A stretch of 64,000 nucleotides of DNA from Quatrionicoccus australiensis (GCF_020510525.1 NZ_CP075188.1:2356001-2420000), one strand, 5' to 3'. Counted from the stretch's first letter, positions 19,916 to 31,062 are shown. The notes: generated from the letters alone by a model not told the origin. Numbers and translations: made by a program.

Positions 19916-22822
19916 ATGATCAATACCGTTTCCCGCCGCCTGTCGCTTTCGCTGGGCGCACTGATCCTGGTGCTGCTGGTCCTGTTGGCCGGCGCGGGCT
20001 TCATCGCCCTGCGCCTGGCAACCGAAAAAACCGTCTCGCTGACCTTGCAGCAACTGGCCGAGACGCATGCGCTGGCGCATCAGGAAACCTTCCGCCAGGC
20101 CCAGACCAGCGTGCAGCGCCTGCACAAGGAACTGTTGCAGCGCCTGGATGCGCAGGATCCGGCACAGAGCCGCAAGCGCTTCCATGAACTCTTCGCGCGC
20201 AGCGCCGATGGCCTGTGGCGCCTGCACCCGGACAAGGTCGACACCGAACGGGCACCGACCCTCTACCTGCACCAGGCAAACGGCGAACCCGACGACTCGG
20301 TGCGCCGACGCGCCGTGGCCAGTTACGAACTGTTCCGCGAACAGGGACCGGCGCTGGTACCGCCCTTCTTCTCGGTGTACATGGACTTCGTCGAAGTCGG
20401 CCTGATGGTCTATTCGCGCGGCATCGACTGGGGCGCCGCCGCGACGCCGCAGACCGACAATTTCAATTACCCGACGATGACCGGTGCACGACCGGTCAAC
20501 AACCGCGAACGCTCGCTTTTCTGGACCCCGGTTTATTTCGACGAACAGGCGGCAGCCTGGATGGTTTCGGCGATTCAGCCGCTCGACTGGCACGGCGAAT
20601 GGGTCGGTACGGTCGGCCACGACATCACCGTAGACAGCCTGCTGGCAACGGCCCGACAGGCGGGCGCCAGCGACGAATACCATCTCATTCTGAGCGCCGA
20701 TCAGCAGCTGATTGCGCATCCGCAGTTGTACGAACGCATCGCCGCCGCGCAGGGCCAGCTGGCGCTGTCCGGCTTGCACGATCCGTTGCTCGACCAGATC
20801 GACACCTTGATCCACGGCACGCCGGCGAGCAGTGGCGTGCAACGCACACCGGACGGTTCGCACCTGGTCGCGTGGAGCCGTATCGACGGGCCCGGCTGGT
20901 ACTGGGTCAGCGTGCTGCCCCAGGCCAGGCTGGATGAACGCATGCTGCTCGGCGTCGGCGTGTTGCTGCTGATCGGCGTGATCTTCGCAATACCCGCCCT
21001 GTGGGCCATGCGCAGCCTGATCCGGCGCATCGTCAGCCAGCCCCTGAAAAACATTGCCCGGGCGGTCGACGAGCTGGGCAAGGGCAAAATGCCGCAGCCC
21101 ATCGATCTCAAACAGGGCAACGAACTGGGCCGCCTCGCCGACGCTTTCGATAGCATGGTGGCCGAACTCGCCGTCCAGCGCGCCGAACAGCTGCGCCACA
21201 CGCACACCCTGGAAGAGCGTGTCGACCAGCGCACCGCTGAACTCGCCGAAGCCAAGCTGGCCGCGGAACGCGCCAACGAAGCGAAGAGCAGCTTCCTGGC
21301 CAACATGAGTCACGAAATCCGCACACCGATGAATGCCATCATCGGCCTGACGCATCTGCTGCGCCGCGGCGCCAGCGCGCCCCAGGCCGACCGGCTGGGC
21401 AAGATCGACGAGGCCGGACGCCACCTGCTGTCGATCATCAACGACATTCTCGACATTTCCAAGATCGAAGCCGGCAAGCTGCAACTCGAGCATGGCGACT
21501 TCGCACTGCCGGGACTGCTCGACCAGGTCCGTTCGATGATTGCCGAAGCCGCCAGCGCCAAAGGCCTGAGCATCGAAATCGACACCGACTCGGTTCCCGT
21601 CTGGCTCAAGGGCGACGCCATGCGCCTGCGTCAGGGACTGCTCAACTTTGCCAGCAATGCCGTCAAGTTCACCCGGACCGGCAGCGTCAGACTCAGTGCA
21701 GAACTGCTCGGCACGGAAGATGACGACTTGCTCGTCCGTTTTGCCGTGAGCGACACCGGCATCGGCATCCCCGCCGACAAGCTGGCCTGTCTGTTCCAGC
21801 CCTTCGCGCAATCGGATGCCTCAACCACGCGCCAGTACGGCGGCACCGGTCTCGGCCTGGTCATCACCCGCCGCCTGGCCGAACTGATGGGCGGCACGGC
21901 CGGCGCCGACAGCACCCCGGGGCAAGGCAGCACCTTCTGGTTCACTGCCCGCCTGCAAGCCGGGCACGGTGTTCTCCCGGCCGCTGCAACAAAATCCCGC
22001 GATGCCGAAGAACTGCTGCGCGCACAGCATGGCGGCCAGCATCTCCTGCTCGCCGAAGACAACCCGATCAATCGCGAAGTGGCGCTGGAATTGCTGCACG
22101 GCGTCGGACTTGCCGTCGATGTTGCCGAAGATGGCAGCAAAGCGCTGGCAATGGCCGGGCAGCAGCATTATGACCTGATCCTGATGGACATCCAGATGCC
22201 CAATCTCGATGGCCTGTCGGCCACCCGCGCCATACGCCAACTGCCGGGCTGGCAGACCAAACCCATCCTGGCCATGACCGCCAATGCCTTTTCCGAAGAC
22301 CAGGCAGGCTGTCTTGCGGCCGGCATGAATGACTTCATCGCCAAGCCGGTCGAACCGGAAGATCTCTATGCCTGCCTGCTGAAATGGCTGCCGCGTTCAG
22401 GGCAAGCGGAAGCGACAGTCAGCGCCGCGCGCGCCCCGGAAGCGGAGGCCCCCCCGGAATTGCTCGCCAGTCTGGGGGCCATTCCCGGCCTCGATGTCGC
22501 AACCGGCCTTAGCCTGATGCGCGGCAAGGTGCAACGCTACCGCCATGTCGTGCAGATGTTTGTCGACCGGCATGCCGAAGCGGCCACGCAACTGCAGGAA
22601 CTGATCGACACCGGCGAACTGGAGGCTGCCGAACGCCTCGCTCACACGCTCAAGGGGGCGGCCGGCAGCATAGGCGCCGTCCGCATTGCGCACCAGGCCA
22701 CCGAACTGAACAACGCGCTGCGCCAGGGCGATCTTGCCGCAACGCATCCCTGCCTGCCGGAACTGCGCGACGAACTGGCGCTCCTGTGCCGGGCGGTACG
22801 CGCCCTGCCCGCAGCTGAATAA
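19916..22822 (+). CDS. Hybrid sensor histidine kinase (HAMP-HisKA-HATPase-REC-HPt)
   Basis: A 968-residue inner-membrane phosphorelay kinase. A membrane helix at ~10-30 and another at ~342-364 enclose a ~310-residue periplasmic Cache-like sensor. A HAMP linker (~365-420) and coiled coil lead to HisKA with phospho-accepting His466 ([15 protein letters not shown]) and HATPase_c ([24 protein letters not shown]). A receiver domain has Asp758 ([10 protein letters not shown]), and a C-terminal HPt domain has His910 ([14 protein letters not shown]). All phosphotransfer residues are intact. No output response regulator is adjacent, so the partner is elsewhere. The ligand is unknown. CreA follows 25 bp downstream. 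Confidence 0.93.
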   Translation: MINTVSRRLSLSLGALILVLLVLLAGAGFIALRLATEKTVSLTLQQLAETHALAHQETFRQAQTSVQRLHKELLQRLDAQDPAQSRKRFHELFARSADGLWRLHPDKVDTERAPTLYLHQANGEPDDSVRRRAVASYELFREQGPALVPPFFSVYMDFVEVGLMVYSRGIDWGAAATPQTDNFNYPTMTGARPVNNRERSLFWTPVYFDEQAAAWMVSAIQPLDWHGEWVGTVGHDITVDSLLATARQAGASDEYHLILSADQQLIAHPQLYERIAAAQGQLALSGLHDPLLDQIDTLIHGTPASSGVQRTPDGSHLVAWSRIDGPGWYWVSVLPQARLDERMLLGVGVLLLIGVIFAIPALWAMRSLIRRIVSQPLKNIARAVDELGKGKMPQPIDLKQGNELGRLADAFDSMVAELAVQRAEQLRHTHTLEERVDQRTAELAEAKLAAERANEAKSSFLANMSHEIRTPMNAIIGLTHLLRRGASAPQADRLGKIDEAGRHLLSIINDILDISKIEAGKLQLEHGDFALPGLLDQVRSMIAEAASAKGLSIEIDTDSVPVWLKGDAMRLRQGLLNFASNAVKFTRTGSVRLSAELLGTEDDDLLVRFAVSDTGIGIPADKLACLFQPFAQSDASTTRQYGGTGLGLVITRRLAELMGGTAGADSTPGQGSTFWFTARLQAGHGVLPAAATKSRDAEELLRAQHGGQHLLLAEDNPINREVALELLHGVGLAVDVAEDGSKALAMAGQQHYDLILMDIQMPNLDGLSATRAIRQLPGWQTKPILAMTANAFSEDQAGCLAAGMNDFIAKPVEPEDLYACLLKWLPRSGQAEATVSAARAPEAEAPPELLASLGAIPGLDVATGLSLMRGKVQRYRHVVQMFVDRHAEAATQLQELIDTGELEAAERLAHTLKGAAGSIGAVRIAHQATELNNALRQGDLAATHPCLPELRDELALLCRAVRALPAAE

Positions 22823-22847
22823 ACCATCGGAACCACGAGAAACCACC

Positions 22848-23315
22848 ATGCCACGTTTTGCTCCCCTGCTCCTCGCCGCTCTCGCCCTGCCCGCCAGCTT
22901 TGCCGCCACGGCCGAGGAAGTCGGCTGCATCACCACCGCCTGGAAGCTGATCGGCGCCAATCACCGCGTCTGCATCTACGCCTTCGACGACCCTGAGATT
23001 TCCGGCGTCACCTGTCACTTCAGCCAAGCCAGGACCGGCGGCATCAAGGGCAGCTTCGGGCTGGCCGAAGATCCGTCGCAGTTCTCGCTCGCCTGCCGCC
23101 AGATCGGCCCGATCAACAAGCCGGCCAAGCTGCCGGAAGACAAGATCGTGTTCAGCGAGGACACCTCCCTGATGTTCAAGGAAACCGCCATCCATCGCAG
23201 CTTCGACGAGAAGCGCAATGTGCTGGTCTATGTCGCGATCAGCCGCAAGCTGATCAACGGCGCGCCGGCCAACGCCATCTCGACCGTGCCTATCCAGCCC
23301 TGGGGCGGCAAGTGA
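22848..23315 (+). CDS. creA: CreA family periplasmic protein
   Basis: A 155-residue protein with a cleavable signal peptide (~1-21, ...SFAATA-EEV) and the CreA family core: WKLIGANHRVCIYAFDDPEI, then GVTCHFSQARTGG and DPSQFSLACRQ. CreA is a conserved protein of unclear function. It has four cysteines after the signal, probably forming disulfides in the periplasm. The start at 22848 is chosen for the signal peptide and upstream GAGA. Its TGA overlaps the GTG of the cupin gene. Confidence 0.9.
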   Translation: MPRFAPLLLAALALPASFAATAEEVGCITTAWKLIGANHRVCIYAFDDPEISGVTCHFSQARTGGIKGSFGLAEDPSQFSLACRQIGPINKPAKLPEDKIVFSEDTSLMFKETAIHRSFDEKRNVLVYVAISRKLINGAPANAISTVPIQPWGGK

Positions 23316-23674
23316 CGCAGCGCAGCGCCTATCGCGAAATCGCGCCCTACATCACCAAGGACGGCTCGCAGATCCGCGAACTGCTGCACCCCGAACAGCA
23401 TGCAATCCGGCAGCAGAGCCTGGCCGAAGCCATCGTGCCGCCGGGCGCGACGACGCTGCTGCATCGCCATGCCGTGACCGAGGAGATCTACCACGTCACC
23501 CAGGGCAGCGGCGAGATGACGCTGGGCGACGAGAAATTCGCGATCGCCGTCGGCGACAGCATCGCCATCGCACCGGGCACGCCGCACTGCGTCAGCAATA
23601 CCGGCAGCACGGCGCTGCACATCCTGTGCTGCTGCGCGCCGGCGTATTCGCACGCCGATACCGAGCTGCTTTAA
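23312..23674 (+). CDS. Small cupin-domain protein
   Basis: A 120-residue single-domain cupin. The two cupin motifs are visible (LLHRHAVTEEIYHVTQGSGE and GDSIAIAPGTPHCVSNTG), supplying the usual His/Glu metal ligands. An unusual CCC triplet occurs in HILCCCAPAY. It starts with GTG overlapping the creA stop, so the two are co-translated. Such proteins can be sugar isomerases, dioxygenases or binding proteins; the activity here cannot be assigned. Confidence 0.85.
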   Translation: MTQRSAYREIAPYITKDGSQIRELLHPEQHAIRQQSLAEAIVPPGATTLLHRHAVTEEIYHVTQGSGEMTLGDEKFAIAVGDSIAIAPGTPHCVSNTGSTALHILCCCAPAYSHADTELL

Positions 23675-23682
23675 TTCCCCAC

Positions 23683-23732
23683 CGGTCGACCGGTAAAAAA
23701 GACGGTTTTTGCCTTTTTCCCGGCGTCGACCG
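23683..23732. terminator. Bidirectional terminator-like element with GGTCGAC boxes
   Basis: This lies between convergent genes (the cupin on plus, an alpha/beta hydrolase on minus). CGGTCGAC (23683-23690) pairs with GTCGACCG (23725-23732). The interior holds A-rich then T-rich runs (AAAAAA, TTTTT, TTTTT). It closely matches the msrAB terminator at 3481-3521; GCCTTTTTCC followed by GTCGACCG is shared. Confidence 0.6.
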
Positions 23733-24494
23733 TCAGCAGCGTGCGACGAAGGCGGTCAGCGCCTCAAGCACCGTCGCTTCCTGATCGCGCTGCGGCGAGT
23801 GGCCGCAATTGGCCAGCTTGAGCAATTGCGTGCCCGGCACCTGTTCGGCGATCGCATCGATCTGGCGCAGCGTCGCGTATTCGTCGTCCTCGCCCTGGAT
23901 GGCGAGTACCGGGCAGCGGATGCGCGGCAGATATTCCTCGATGTTCCAGTCGCGAAACGGCGGCGACAGCCAGCAGTCGTTCCAGTCGCTGAACACGCGT
24001 TCGGTCTGCGCGTGGTGGTAGCGCGCCAGTTTTTGCGGCAGGTCGGTAGTCTGCCAGGCGGTGCGCGCTTCGCGGATGCCGGCCAGGGTTTCTTCCTCGA
24101 CGAACTCATGCGGCGCCAGCACGGCGATGCCGCGCGGCACCCCGGGGAAGGCGCCGGCAAAGATCAGCGCGATGCTGCCGCCGTCGCTATGACCGATCAG
24201 CAGCGGCCGCTCGATCTTCAGTTCGGCAAGCAGCGCCGGCAGCGCCTCTTCGGCTTCGCGATGCATGTAGCGCGTGCTGCGCGGCTCGGCATAAGCCTGC
24301 GAGCCGCCGTAGCCGGCGCGCGACCAGACGACGACGCGGCAGCCGGTGGCGGCCGCCAGCTTTTCCGGAAAATGCCGCCACATCGCGACGCAGCCGAGGC
24401 CTTCGTGCAGCAGCAGGAGTTCGGGGCGGCCGGCGACGGTCGCCGGGTAATCGCGGTATTCGAGGCGCAAGCCATTGACGACAAGATGTTTCAT
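23733..24494 (-). CDS. Alpha/beta-fold hydrolase
   Basis: A 253-residue serine hydrolase of the alpha/beta fold. Visible features are the oxyanion strand LLLLHEGLGCVAMWRHFPEK, the nucleophile elbow GHSDGGS, the acid region AIQGEDDEYAT and the catalytic His in NCGHSPQRD. The length is normal. Its ATG (24494) overlaps the stop of the upstream alpha/beta hydrolase gene by 4 bp, so the two are one operon. A longer in-frame extension is not used because it runs through the upstream gene. The substrate is unknown. Confidence 0.88.
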   Translation of the reverse strand: MKHLVVNGLRLEYRDYPATVAGRPELLLLHEGLGCVAMWRHFPEKLAAATGCRVVVWSRAGYGGSQAYAEPRSTRYMHREAEEALPALLAELKIERPLLIGHSDGGSIALIFAGAFPGVPRGIAVLAPHEFVEEETLAGIREARTAWQTTDLPQKLARYHHAQTERVFSDWNDCWLSPPFRDWNIEEYLPRIRCPVLAIQGEDDEYATLRQIDAIAEQVPGTQLLKLANCGHSPQRDQEATVLEALTAFVARC

Positions 24495-25345
24495 GCGGCG
24501 AGAAGAAAGTTGCGGGCGATATCGATCTGCCCCTGGGTCAGGAACATCGGCGCGTGGCCGACACCGGGAATTTCGGCCAGTTCGGCGCGTGGACCGCACT
24601 CGCCCATCTGCAGCCAGGTTTCGCGCGTCAGCAGATCGGACTCGGCGCCACGGATGGCCAGCGTCGGGCAGCGGATGGCCTGGTAAAACGGCCAGAGATC
24701 GATGTCCTGCTCGCTGAAGGTGGCCTTGAACGGCATTGCGATCCGCGGATCGTAGAGAAAGCCCCAACGCCCGTCGGCGCGCTGGCCGATGCTCGATTCG
24801 GTCAGGTGATGCCACTGCGCCTCGTCGAGATCGCCGAAGGGCGCGCTGATCAGGCGGACATAGGCCTGCGCCTCGCCGAAGGTCGCCCAGGTCGGGTCGA
24901 GACCGACGTAGGCGCCAATGCGCTTCAACGAATCGACGGTGATCAGCGGCCCGACATCATTGAGGATCAGGCGGCGGATCGGCGAGTTTTCCTGTGCCGC
25001 CAGCGCCATGCCGATCAGGCCGCCCAGCGAGGTGCCGACCCAATGCACGCTGTCGACATTGAGGCGGGCGATCAGCGTCACCATGTCGGCGACGTATTGC
25101 GGCACGCCATAATGCGCCGGATCGCGCAGTCGACCGCTACGCCCGCGCCCGACCACGTCGGGACAGACGACGCGGTAATGCGCCGACAGCGCGCGCGCCA
25201 GATCGTCGAAATCGCGCGCATTGCGGGTCAGGCCATGAACACAGACAAGGACGCGCGGATTGTCCGGCGCGCCCCACTCGGTATAGGCCATCCGGTGCAG
25301 ACCGGACGGACTGATGCATTGCACTGTCTTTTGCGTGAATTGCAT
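24491..25345 (-). CDS. Alpha/beta-fold hydrolase
   Basis: A 284-residue alpha/beta hydrolase. It shows the HG oxyanion motif (LVCVHGLTRNARDFDDLARA), the nucleophile elbow VGTSLGGLIGM, Asp in the PTLAIRGAESDLL strand and the final His in GVGHAPMF. The ATG at 25345 has an excellent GAAGGAGA ribosome site. It is the first gene of a two-gene operon of related hydrolases (4-bp overlap with the next). The sequence resembles esterase/haloperoxidase-type family members, but no substrate can be deduced. Confidence 0.88.
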   Translation of the reverse strand: MQFTQKTVQCISPSGLHRMAYTEWGAPDNPRVLVCVHGLTRNARDFDDLARALSAHYRVVCPDVVGRGRSGRLRDPAHYGVPQYVADMVTLIARLNVDSVHWVGTSLGGLIGMALAAQENSPIRRLILNDVGPLITVDSLKRIGAYVGLDPTWATFGEAQAYVRLISAPFGDLDEAQWHHLTESSIGQRADGRWGFLYDPRIAMPFKATFSEQDIDLWPFYQAIRCPTLAIRGAESDLLTRETWLQMGECGPRAELAEIPGVGHAPMFLTQGQIDIARNFLLAA

Positions 25346-25370
25346 GCTTGTCTCCTTCGCCGCCAATGTA

Positions 25371-27686
25371 TCACCGGCCGTACCAATAACGCTTGCGCTC
25401 ATCGCGCCAGGCGCTGACCGCAACGTCCCCGGCTGCCAGGCTGACCTGCACGGCGCCGTCGCGATCCGTGCGCCACAGCCGCGTGCCGCGCGCCTCGTAA
25501 CGCGCCAGCACCTCGGCCTTGGGATGGCCGAAGCGATTGCGGTAGCCGACCGGGATGATCGCCTGCGGCGCCCCGACCGCGGCCAGGAAAGCCGGTGTCG
25601 AGGAGGTTTTCGAGCCGTGGTGCGGCATCAGCATGACATCCGCCGCCAGCAGAGCCGGATCGCGCGCCAGCAATTGCGCCTCGTCGGCCGCCTCGATATC
25701 GGAAGTCAGCAGCATGACCCGGCCGCCCGCCTCGACGCGCAAGACGCAGGAAAGATGATTGCTTTTGCTGTCGACCGCATAGGCGGCTGCATCCGGATGC
25801 AGCACGGCAAAGGACACGCCGTCCCAGACCCAGCGCTGCCCGGCGACACAGCGCGTGCCGGCGATTTCCGGCAAGGACGAGCGCACTTCACCGACCGGCA
25901 GCGCCGCCAGCACCGAGCCGAGGCCGCCGGCGTGGTCGCTGTCGCGATGTGTCACCATCAGCTGGTCGATGCGGTTGATGCCGAGGCTGCGCAAATAAGG
26001 GATGACGACACGTTGCCCGGCATCGGCGTCGGCGCCGTAGAGCGGACCAGGGTCGTAGACCAGCACATGCTCACGGGTGCAGATCACGCTGGCCAGGCCC
26101 TGGCCGACATCGAGCACGTCGATCCAGGCCGTACCCGCCTCCGGCTGCGGCGCCGGCCAGAACGCGGCCGGCATCAGCAAGACCAGCCCCAGACCACGCC
26201 CGGCCACGCCGCGCGGCAGCAGGCAGAGCGCCACGCCCAGCCCGGCCGCAGCAGCCGCCCACCAGGGTGGCGCCGGCGCCTGCCAGACCGGCCAGGTGGC
26301 GCACCAGAACAGGAATTGCATCAGCCAGCCGGTCAACCCGTGCGCGAAGGCCAAAACCGGCCACCACGGAAGCAGCGCCGCGAACAGCACAAGCGGCGTC
26401 AGCACAAAACTGATCAGCGGCACGGCCAGTGCATTGGCCAGCGGCGACACCAGCGAGAACTGCTGGAAGACGAGCAGCAGCACCGGTAGCGAAGCCAGCG
26501 TCGCCGCCCACTGCACCAGGCCCCAGCTGCGCAGTTGCCAGCGCCAGCCCTGCCCGGCACCGACCACCGCCGCAGCGATGTAGAACAGCGCGCCGACTGC
26601 ACCAAACGACAGCCAGAAGCCGGCCGCCAAAACCGCCCAGGGATCGAATGCAAGCACGACCAGCAGCGCCAGCGCCAGAGTCCGGCTCGGCGCCAGCAGG
26701 CGCCCGGAAAACATCGCCAGCGCCGCGACCAGCAGCATGTAGAAAGTGCGTTGCGCCGGCACCGCAAAGCCGGCCAGCCCGGCATAGAACAGCGCCCCGA
26801 GACAGGCGGCGAGCACGCCGGCCTTCTGTGCCGGCAGGCGCAGCGCGAGCCGCGGAATGCGCCGCCAGACGGCGCTGAGCAGCCAGCCGAACAAGGCCGC
26901 GACCATGGTGACGTGCAGTCCTGAGATCGACAGCGCATGCGTCACACCGGCGCGGTTGAACACCGTCCAGTAATCGCCATCGATGGCATTCTGGTCGCCG
27001 ACCGCCAGCGCGATCAGAATGCCGGCCCACGGGTATTGTTCGGCCGGCAAGGTGCGGCGAAACGCCGTGCGGATCGCATCGCGCAGCCGCTCGATGGCAT
27101 AGGCCGGGTGCCAGACCATCGTCTCCAGGCGTTCGGCCGCTTGCGGCCGGACATAGCCGGTCGCGCGGATGTTGCGCTCGAGCAGCCAGGCCTCGTAGTC
27201 GAAGCCCTGCGGATTGGCATTGCCGTGCGGCCGCTTCAAACGCAGCGTCAAACGCCAGCGCTCGCCCGGATGCAGCACCGGTCGAGCCGTCTGCGCCGTG
27301 TCGCGCCCGGCATACCAGGAGAGCAGCACGCGCCGCGGCACGACGGCGCCAGCGGTCAACGCTTGCTCGATGACAAATTCGCTGCGCGTGCCGTAACTGA
27401 ACTCCTGCGCCAGACCGGCAATCACGCCGATCACTTCGACATCCTCGCCTTCCCAGGCCGCACCGAGTTCGTCGGCGAGGCGAATCTCGGCCCGCCAGCC
27501 GGCCCAGGCAAAACCCAGCGCGCAGCAGCCGATGACGGCGAGCCCGCGGCTGATCCGGCCGGCCCGGCGCTGCTGCGGCCAGCACAGCAGCAAGCCGGCC
27601 AGCGCCCAGAGCGGCCAGGCAGGCAGTACCGGCTGCAACTGCAGGGCGAGTACGCCGGCGGCAAAAGCAAGGATATTGAGGCGCAT
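25371..27686 (-). CDS. comEC: DNA internalisation competence protein ComEC/Rec2
   Basis: A 771-residue polytopic membrane protein forming the channel that brings single-stranded DNA into the cytoplasm in natural transformation. The order is an N-terminal hydrophobic/OB-like part (DUF4131), the competence membrane domain (~200-480; many helices, including HALSISGLHVTMVAALFGWL) and a C-terminal metallo-beta-lactamase-like domain (~500-770) with THRDSDHAGGLGSV and LMPHHGSKTSS. The ATG at 27686 is used, as the upstream part of the frame is poor. Full length, so uptake may be functional, though pilus genes lie elsewhere. Confidence 0.92.
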   Translation of the reverse strand: MRLNILAFAAGVLALQLQPVLPAWPLWALAGLLLCWPQQRRAGRISRGLAVIGCCALGFAWAGWRAEIRLADELGAAWEGEDVEVIGVIAGLAQEFSYGTRSEFVIEQALTAGAVVPRRVLLSWYAGRDTAQTARPVLHPGERWRLTLRLKRPHGNANPQGFDYEAWLLERNIRATGYVRPQAAERLETMVWHPAYAIERLRDAIRTAFRRTLPAEQYPWAGILIALAVGDQNAIDGDYWTVFNRAGVTHALSISGLHVTMVAALFGWLLSAVWRRIPRLALRLPAQKAGVLAACLGALFYAGLAGFAVPAQRTFYMLLVAALAMFSGRLLAPSRTLALALLVVLAFDPWAVLAAGFWLSFGAVGALFYIAAAVVGAGQGWRWQLRSWGLVQWAATLASLPVLLLVFQQFSLVSPLANALAVPLISFVLTPLVLFAALLPWWPVLAFAHGLTGWLMQFLFWCATWPVWQAPAPPWWAAAAAGLGVALCLLPRGVAGRGLGLVLLMPAAFWPAPQPEAGTAWIDVLDVGQGLASVICTREHVLVYDPGPLYGADADAGQRVVIPYLRSLGINRIDQLMVTHRDSDHAGGLGSVLAALPVGEVRSSLPEIAGTRCVAGQRWVWDGVSFAVLHPDAAAYAVDSKSNHLSCVLRVEAGGRVMLLTSDIEAADEAQLLARDPALLAADVMLMPHHGSKTSSTPAFLAAVGAPQAIIPVGYRNRFGHPKAEVLARYEARGTRLWRTDRDGAVQVSLAAGDVAVSAWRDERKRYWYGR

Positions 27687-27785
27687 GCAAAAATGGCCCG
27701 CGGCAACGGTCGACCGCCGCAGAATAGCCAAAATGCATAACAATCACCAGCCGGAAAACTGCAGCCAAAAACGATTTACCGGATA

Positions 27786-28325
27786 ATGACCGGCATGCGC
27801 AAGCATCTGAAAAAATACCTGCCCGACCCGTCGGCAATCAGCGAGAACCGCTGGCTGCGGCCGTTTCACAACTCGCTGCTGCACCCGCGCCTGTGGCACC
27901 TGAACCGCCATTCGGCGGCCGGCGCAGTCGCCGCCGGGCTGGCCTGCGGCCTGATCCCCGGTCCCTTCCAGATGCTGGGTGCGGCGCTGTGCGCCCTGCT
28001 CTTTCGGGTGAATCTGCCGCTGGCGATGTTCGTGACGCTGTACACCAACCCACTCACCATCGTGCCGCTCTACCTGCTGGCCTATGAACTCGGCCGGCTG
28101 GTGATTGGCGACGGCAGCCATTTCAGCGCGCCGCCCGAATTTGCGCTCGGCCACCTGGCCGACTGGAGCCAGGCCATGCTGGGCTGGATGGCCGGCGTCG
28201 GCAAGCCGCTCGGCATCGGCCTGATCGTGCTCGCCGGCGGCCTTGCCGGGCTTGGTTATTTCGCCGTCAAGCTGGCCTGGCGGCTTTACCTGGTCGCCGC
28301 CTGGCGGCGCCGGCTCAGGTCCTGA
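27786..28325 (+). CDS. DUF2062 domain membrane protein
   Basis: A 179-residue inner-membrane protein of the DUF2062 family, function unknown. The family core is visible: [20 protein letters not shown], then [20 protein letters not shown] and [13 protein letters not shown]. Three or four predicted helices lie between residues ~45 and 175, with a basic C-terminus. It is divergent from comEC, and its 3' end overlaps that of the chemoreceptor gene on the other strand by 11 bp. In some genomes the domain precedes a glycosyltransferase; here it stands alone. Confidence 0.85.
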   Translation: MTGMRKHLKKYLPDPSAISENRWLRPFHNSLLHPRLWHLNRHSAAGAVAAGLACGLIPGPFQMLGAALCALLFRVNLPLAMFVTLYTNPLTIVPLYLLAYELGRLVIGDGSHFSAPPEFALGHLADWSQAMLGWMAGVGKPLGIGLIVLAGGLAGLGYFAVKLAWRLYLVAAWRRRLRS

Positions 28326-30330
28326 AGCGCTCGACTTCGCCGCTCAGGGTTTCGGCCAGCTGACGCAGCGAAGCGGCGGTATCGGCATTGCTCGACGCCG
28401 CCGAGTTGTTTTCTTCCGCCATCTGGGCAATGCGCTCGACGTTGCGGGCAATTTCGCTGCTCGCCGCCGACTGCTCGCGCAATGCCGTGGTGATTTCGGA
28501 CACCGAATCGACCACCTGGCGCGCCTGCGACTGCACCTGGCGAATCGCATCGCCGGCCGCCTGCGCCTGTTCGACACCACTCGCGACGCGCTGCACGCCC
28601 AGCTTCATACTGCCAACGGCAGTCGTCGTGCCGGACTGGATGGAGTCGATCATGCCGGCAATTTCCTGCGTCGATTTGGCCGTGCGTTCGGCCAGCTTGC
28701 GCACCTCGTCGGCAACCACCGCGAAGCCGCGCCCGGACTCGCCGGCCCGCGCCGCTTCGATCGCCGCATTGAGCGCCAGCAGGTTGGTCTGATCGGCAAT
28801 TTCCTTGATCGTGCCGACAATGCTCGAAATCTGGTGCGACTGCTCGCCAAGCGCTTCGACGGCCACCGCCGACTGGTTGACGGTCGCGGCGATGCCTTCG
28901 ATCTCGCTGACCACGTTCTGGACAATCCGGTTGCCGTTGGCCGCCACTTCGTCCGACTGGTTCGAGTAAGCCTGCGCATCCTGCGCATTCTTGGCGATGT
29001 GATCGACGCTGACCGTCATTTCCTCGACCGAAGCCGCCATGCTCGACGCCGAATCGCTTTGTGCAGCGGTACTCTGCGAAATCTCGTTACTCGAAGTGGC
29101 GAGCAGATCGGCGGCATGGTGCAGTTGCTCGACATCGCCCTTGACCCGGCTGAGCAGCGCCCGCAAGGCGCGCGCCATGTTGTTCAGGTCGTCGCCGGCG
29201 GCATGCAACTCGTCGTGGCCTTCCGTTTCGAAATGCACGGTCAGGTCGCCGTCGGCCAGGCGCTGGGCTCCGCGCGAGAAGATATTGACGCTGTTGATCA
29301 CCGAGTAATAAGTCGCTACCGACAGGTAGGCAACAACCAGCATGACGATCACCGCCAGCAGCGCATTCAGCCAGAGAATCTTGCGGGCGTCGGTGGCACG
29401 CAGCTCGAGCTGCTTCTCGAATTGCGGCATCAGCACATCGAACATCACCTTGTAGCCGAGGTCGATGACCTGCGTCGTCTGGGCAAAATATTCCTGCGGT
29501 GGCGTCGCGTATTTTTCCCCGAGAATATCGTCGCGCACCAGGGCAAAAATTTTCTCGGCACCGTCGGAAAACTCCTTGGCCGGGCCGGTCAGATCGCCGC
29601 GCAGGGCCGGTGCAAAGCGCATCACCTTGTCGAGATTGGTATTCTGGGCACGCAGGGTGGCGGTCATCTGGGCGATCAGCGAAGCGACATCGACGCGCAA
29701 TTGCGGCGTGATTTCCTTCTTGGTCAGGATGCCGGTACCGCGCGCCCGGGTGATGCCGAGCGGCTCAAGCATGGCCGGCATCTTGCTGACCACGGTATCC
29801 ATGAAATAGTAGGTATCCATCGCCGGATCGAGCGTCAGCTCGGTTTCGTCGGCAATGTCGACCATGAAGACCAGCACCCGGTCGATCATCGCCGTATGGC
29901 GCTTGATGTTTTCCGGCGGCATCCAGCCCATGCCCTGGGCGCGGATCGCTTCCCAGTCATCGCGAATCGCCTTCCACTGCGCCGTATCGCGCAACACCGG
30001 CGACAACGCGGCATCAGCCGCGCCAATCGCCTCGACGACTTCCTTTTCCTTGGCCGAGCGCTTGTCCTTCATCGCTTCGTTGCCGTTGAGCACCCCGGAC
30101 GACAGGCCGCGATGCTATTGCATGAACTGCACCATGCGGTTGACCGGCTTGAGCATGTGCAAACCGGCGATTTCCTTCTGCGCCGTCTTGATATCGCGAT
30201 CCAGCGTCACGAAAACAGTAAATAGCAAAACGATGATGACGCTGGAGCCAGCCAGACCAAGCAGCATGAACTTGCTCGGATAACGCAGGCGATTCATCAA
30301 AATGATGGCCGGTCTGAACAGAGCTTCCAT
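28315..30330 (-). pseudogene. Methyl-accepting chemotaxis protein interrupted by an in-frame amber codon
   Basis: The frame from the ATG at 30330 (GAGAGGAAGAGAC just upstream) to 28315 would encode a 671-residue chemoreceptor. A membrane helix lies at ~22-46, followed by a periplasmic helical sensor, a second helix near residues 255-275, a HAMP domain and a complete signalling tip ([20 protein letters not shown], then [15 protein letters not shown]). A single TAG at 30115-30117 (codon 72), between MVQFMQ and HRGLSSGV, breaks it without any frame change. One base change from CAG would explain it. It could be a recent nonsense mutation, a sequencing error, or readthrough/restart at a GTG (30093). 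Confidence 0.85.
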
Positions 30331-30384
30331 GTCTCTTCCTCTCACTGGATTTATTTATTATGAATATTGAAACTATGGCACAAC

Positions 30385-31062
30385 TCAACAGGCCAGCAAA
30401 CCGTCATTCAGCATCAGCACCCGGTCGGCACGCGCAGCCAGGCGGGTATCGTGCGTCACCATGACCAGGCTCGACTGCTGCAAACGCACGCGCTCCAGCA
30501 GCAGGTCGAAGACGATACCGGCAGTTTGACTGTCCAGATTGCCGGTTGGTTCATCCGCCAGCAAACAGGAAGGCTTGCTGACCAGCGCCCGGGCAATCGC
30601 CGCGCGCTGGCGCTCACCGCCGGACAGCTCGCCGGGTCGGTGCTCAAGGCGATGGCCGAGGCCAACCGCAGCCAGCATCGCCGCTGCTTCGGCCAGCGCT
30701 TCGGCACGCGGCATGCGGCGGATCAGCAGCGGCATGGCAACATTTTCCAGCGCCGAAAACTCGGCCAGCAGATGGTGGAACTGGTAAACGAAACCGAGAT
30801 GCCGGTTGCGCCAGTCGCCACGGTCGACCTCGCCCAGATCGGAAAAATCGCGGCCCATCAGCACGACCTTGCCCTCGCTCGGCGTATCCAGCCCGCCCAG
30901 CAGATGCAGCAGCGTGCTCTTGCCGGAACCGGAAGCGCCGACGATGGCCACCGTCTCGCCCGGCATGATCGCCAGGTCGATGCCGGACAACACGGCAACG
31001 TCGAGGCCGCCGCCCTTGAATACCTTGCTCAGGCCGCTTGCCTGCAGGATCGGATCACTCAT
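30385..31062 (-). CDS. lolD: Lipoprotein-releasing ABC transporter ATPase
   Basis: A 225-residue ATPase that powers LolCDE-type release of lipoproteins from the inner membrane to LolA. It has Walker [11 protein letters not shown]-loop VYQFHHLL (the LolD-typical FHHLLAEF), signature [15 protein letters not shown], Walker [13 protein letters not shown] and H-loop VMVTHD. Its start overlaps the end of the permease gene by 8 bp, so it is the second gene of a lolCD operon. No separate lolE is present, so the transporter may use a LolC homodimer (LolF-type). Confidence 0.93.
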   Translation of the reverse strand: MSDPILQASGLSKVFKGGGLDVAVLSGIDLAIMPGETVAIVGASGSGKSTLLHLLGGLDTPSEGKVVLMGRDFSDLGEVDRGDWRNRHLGFVYQFHHLLAEFSALENVAMPLLIRRMPRAEALAEAAAMLAAVGLGHRLEHRPGELSGGERQRAAIARALVSKPSCLLADEPTGNLDSQTAGIVFDLLLERVRLQQSSLVMVTHDTRLAARADRVLMLNDGLLAC

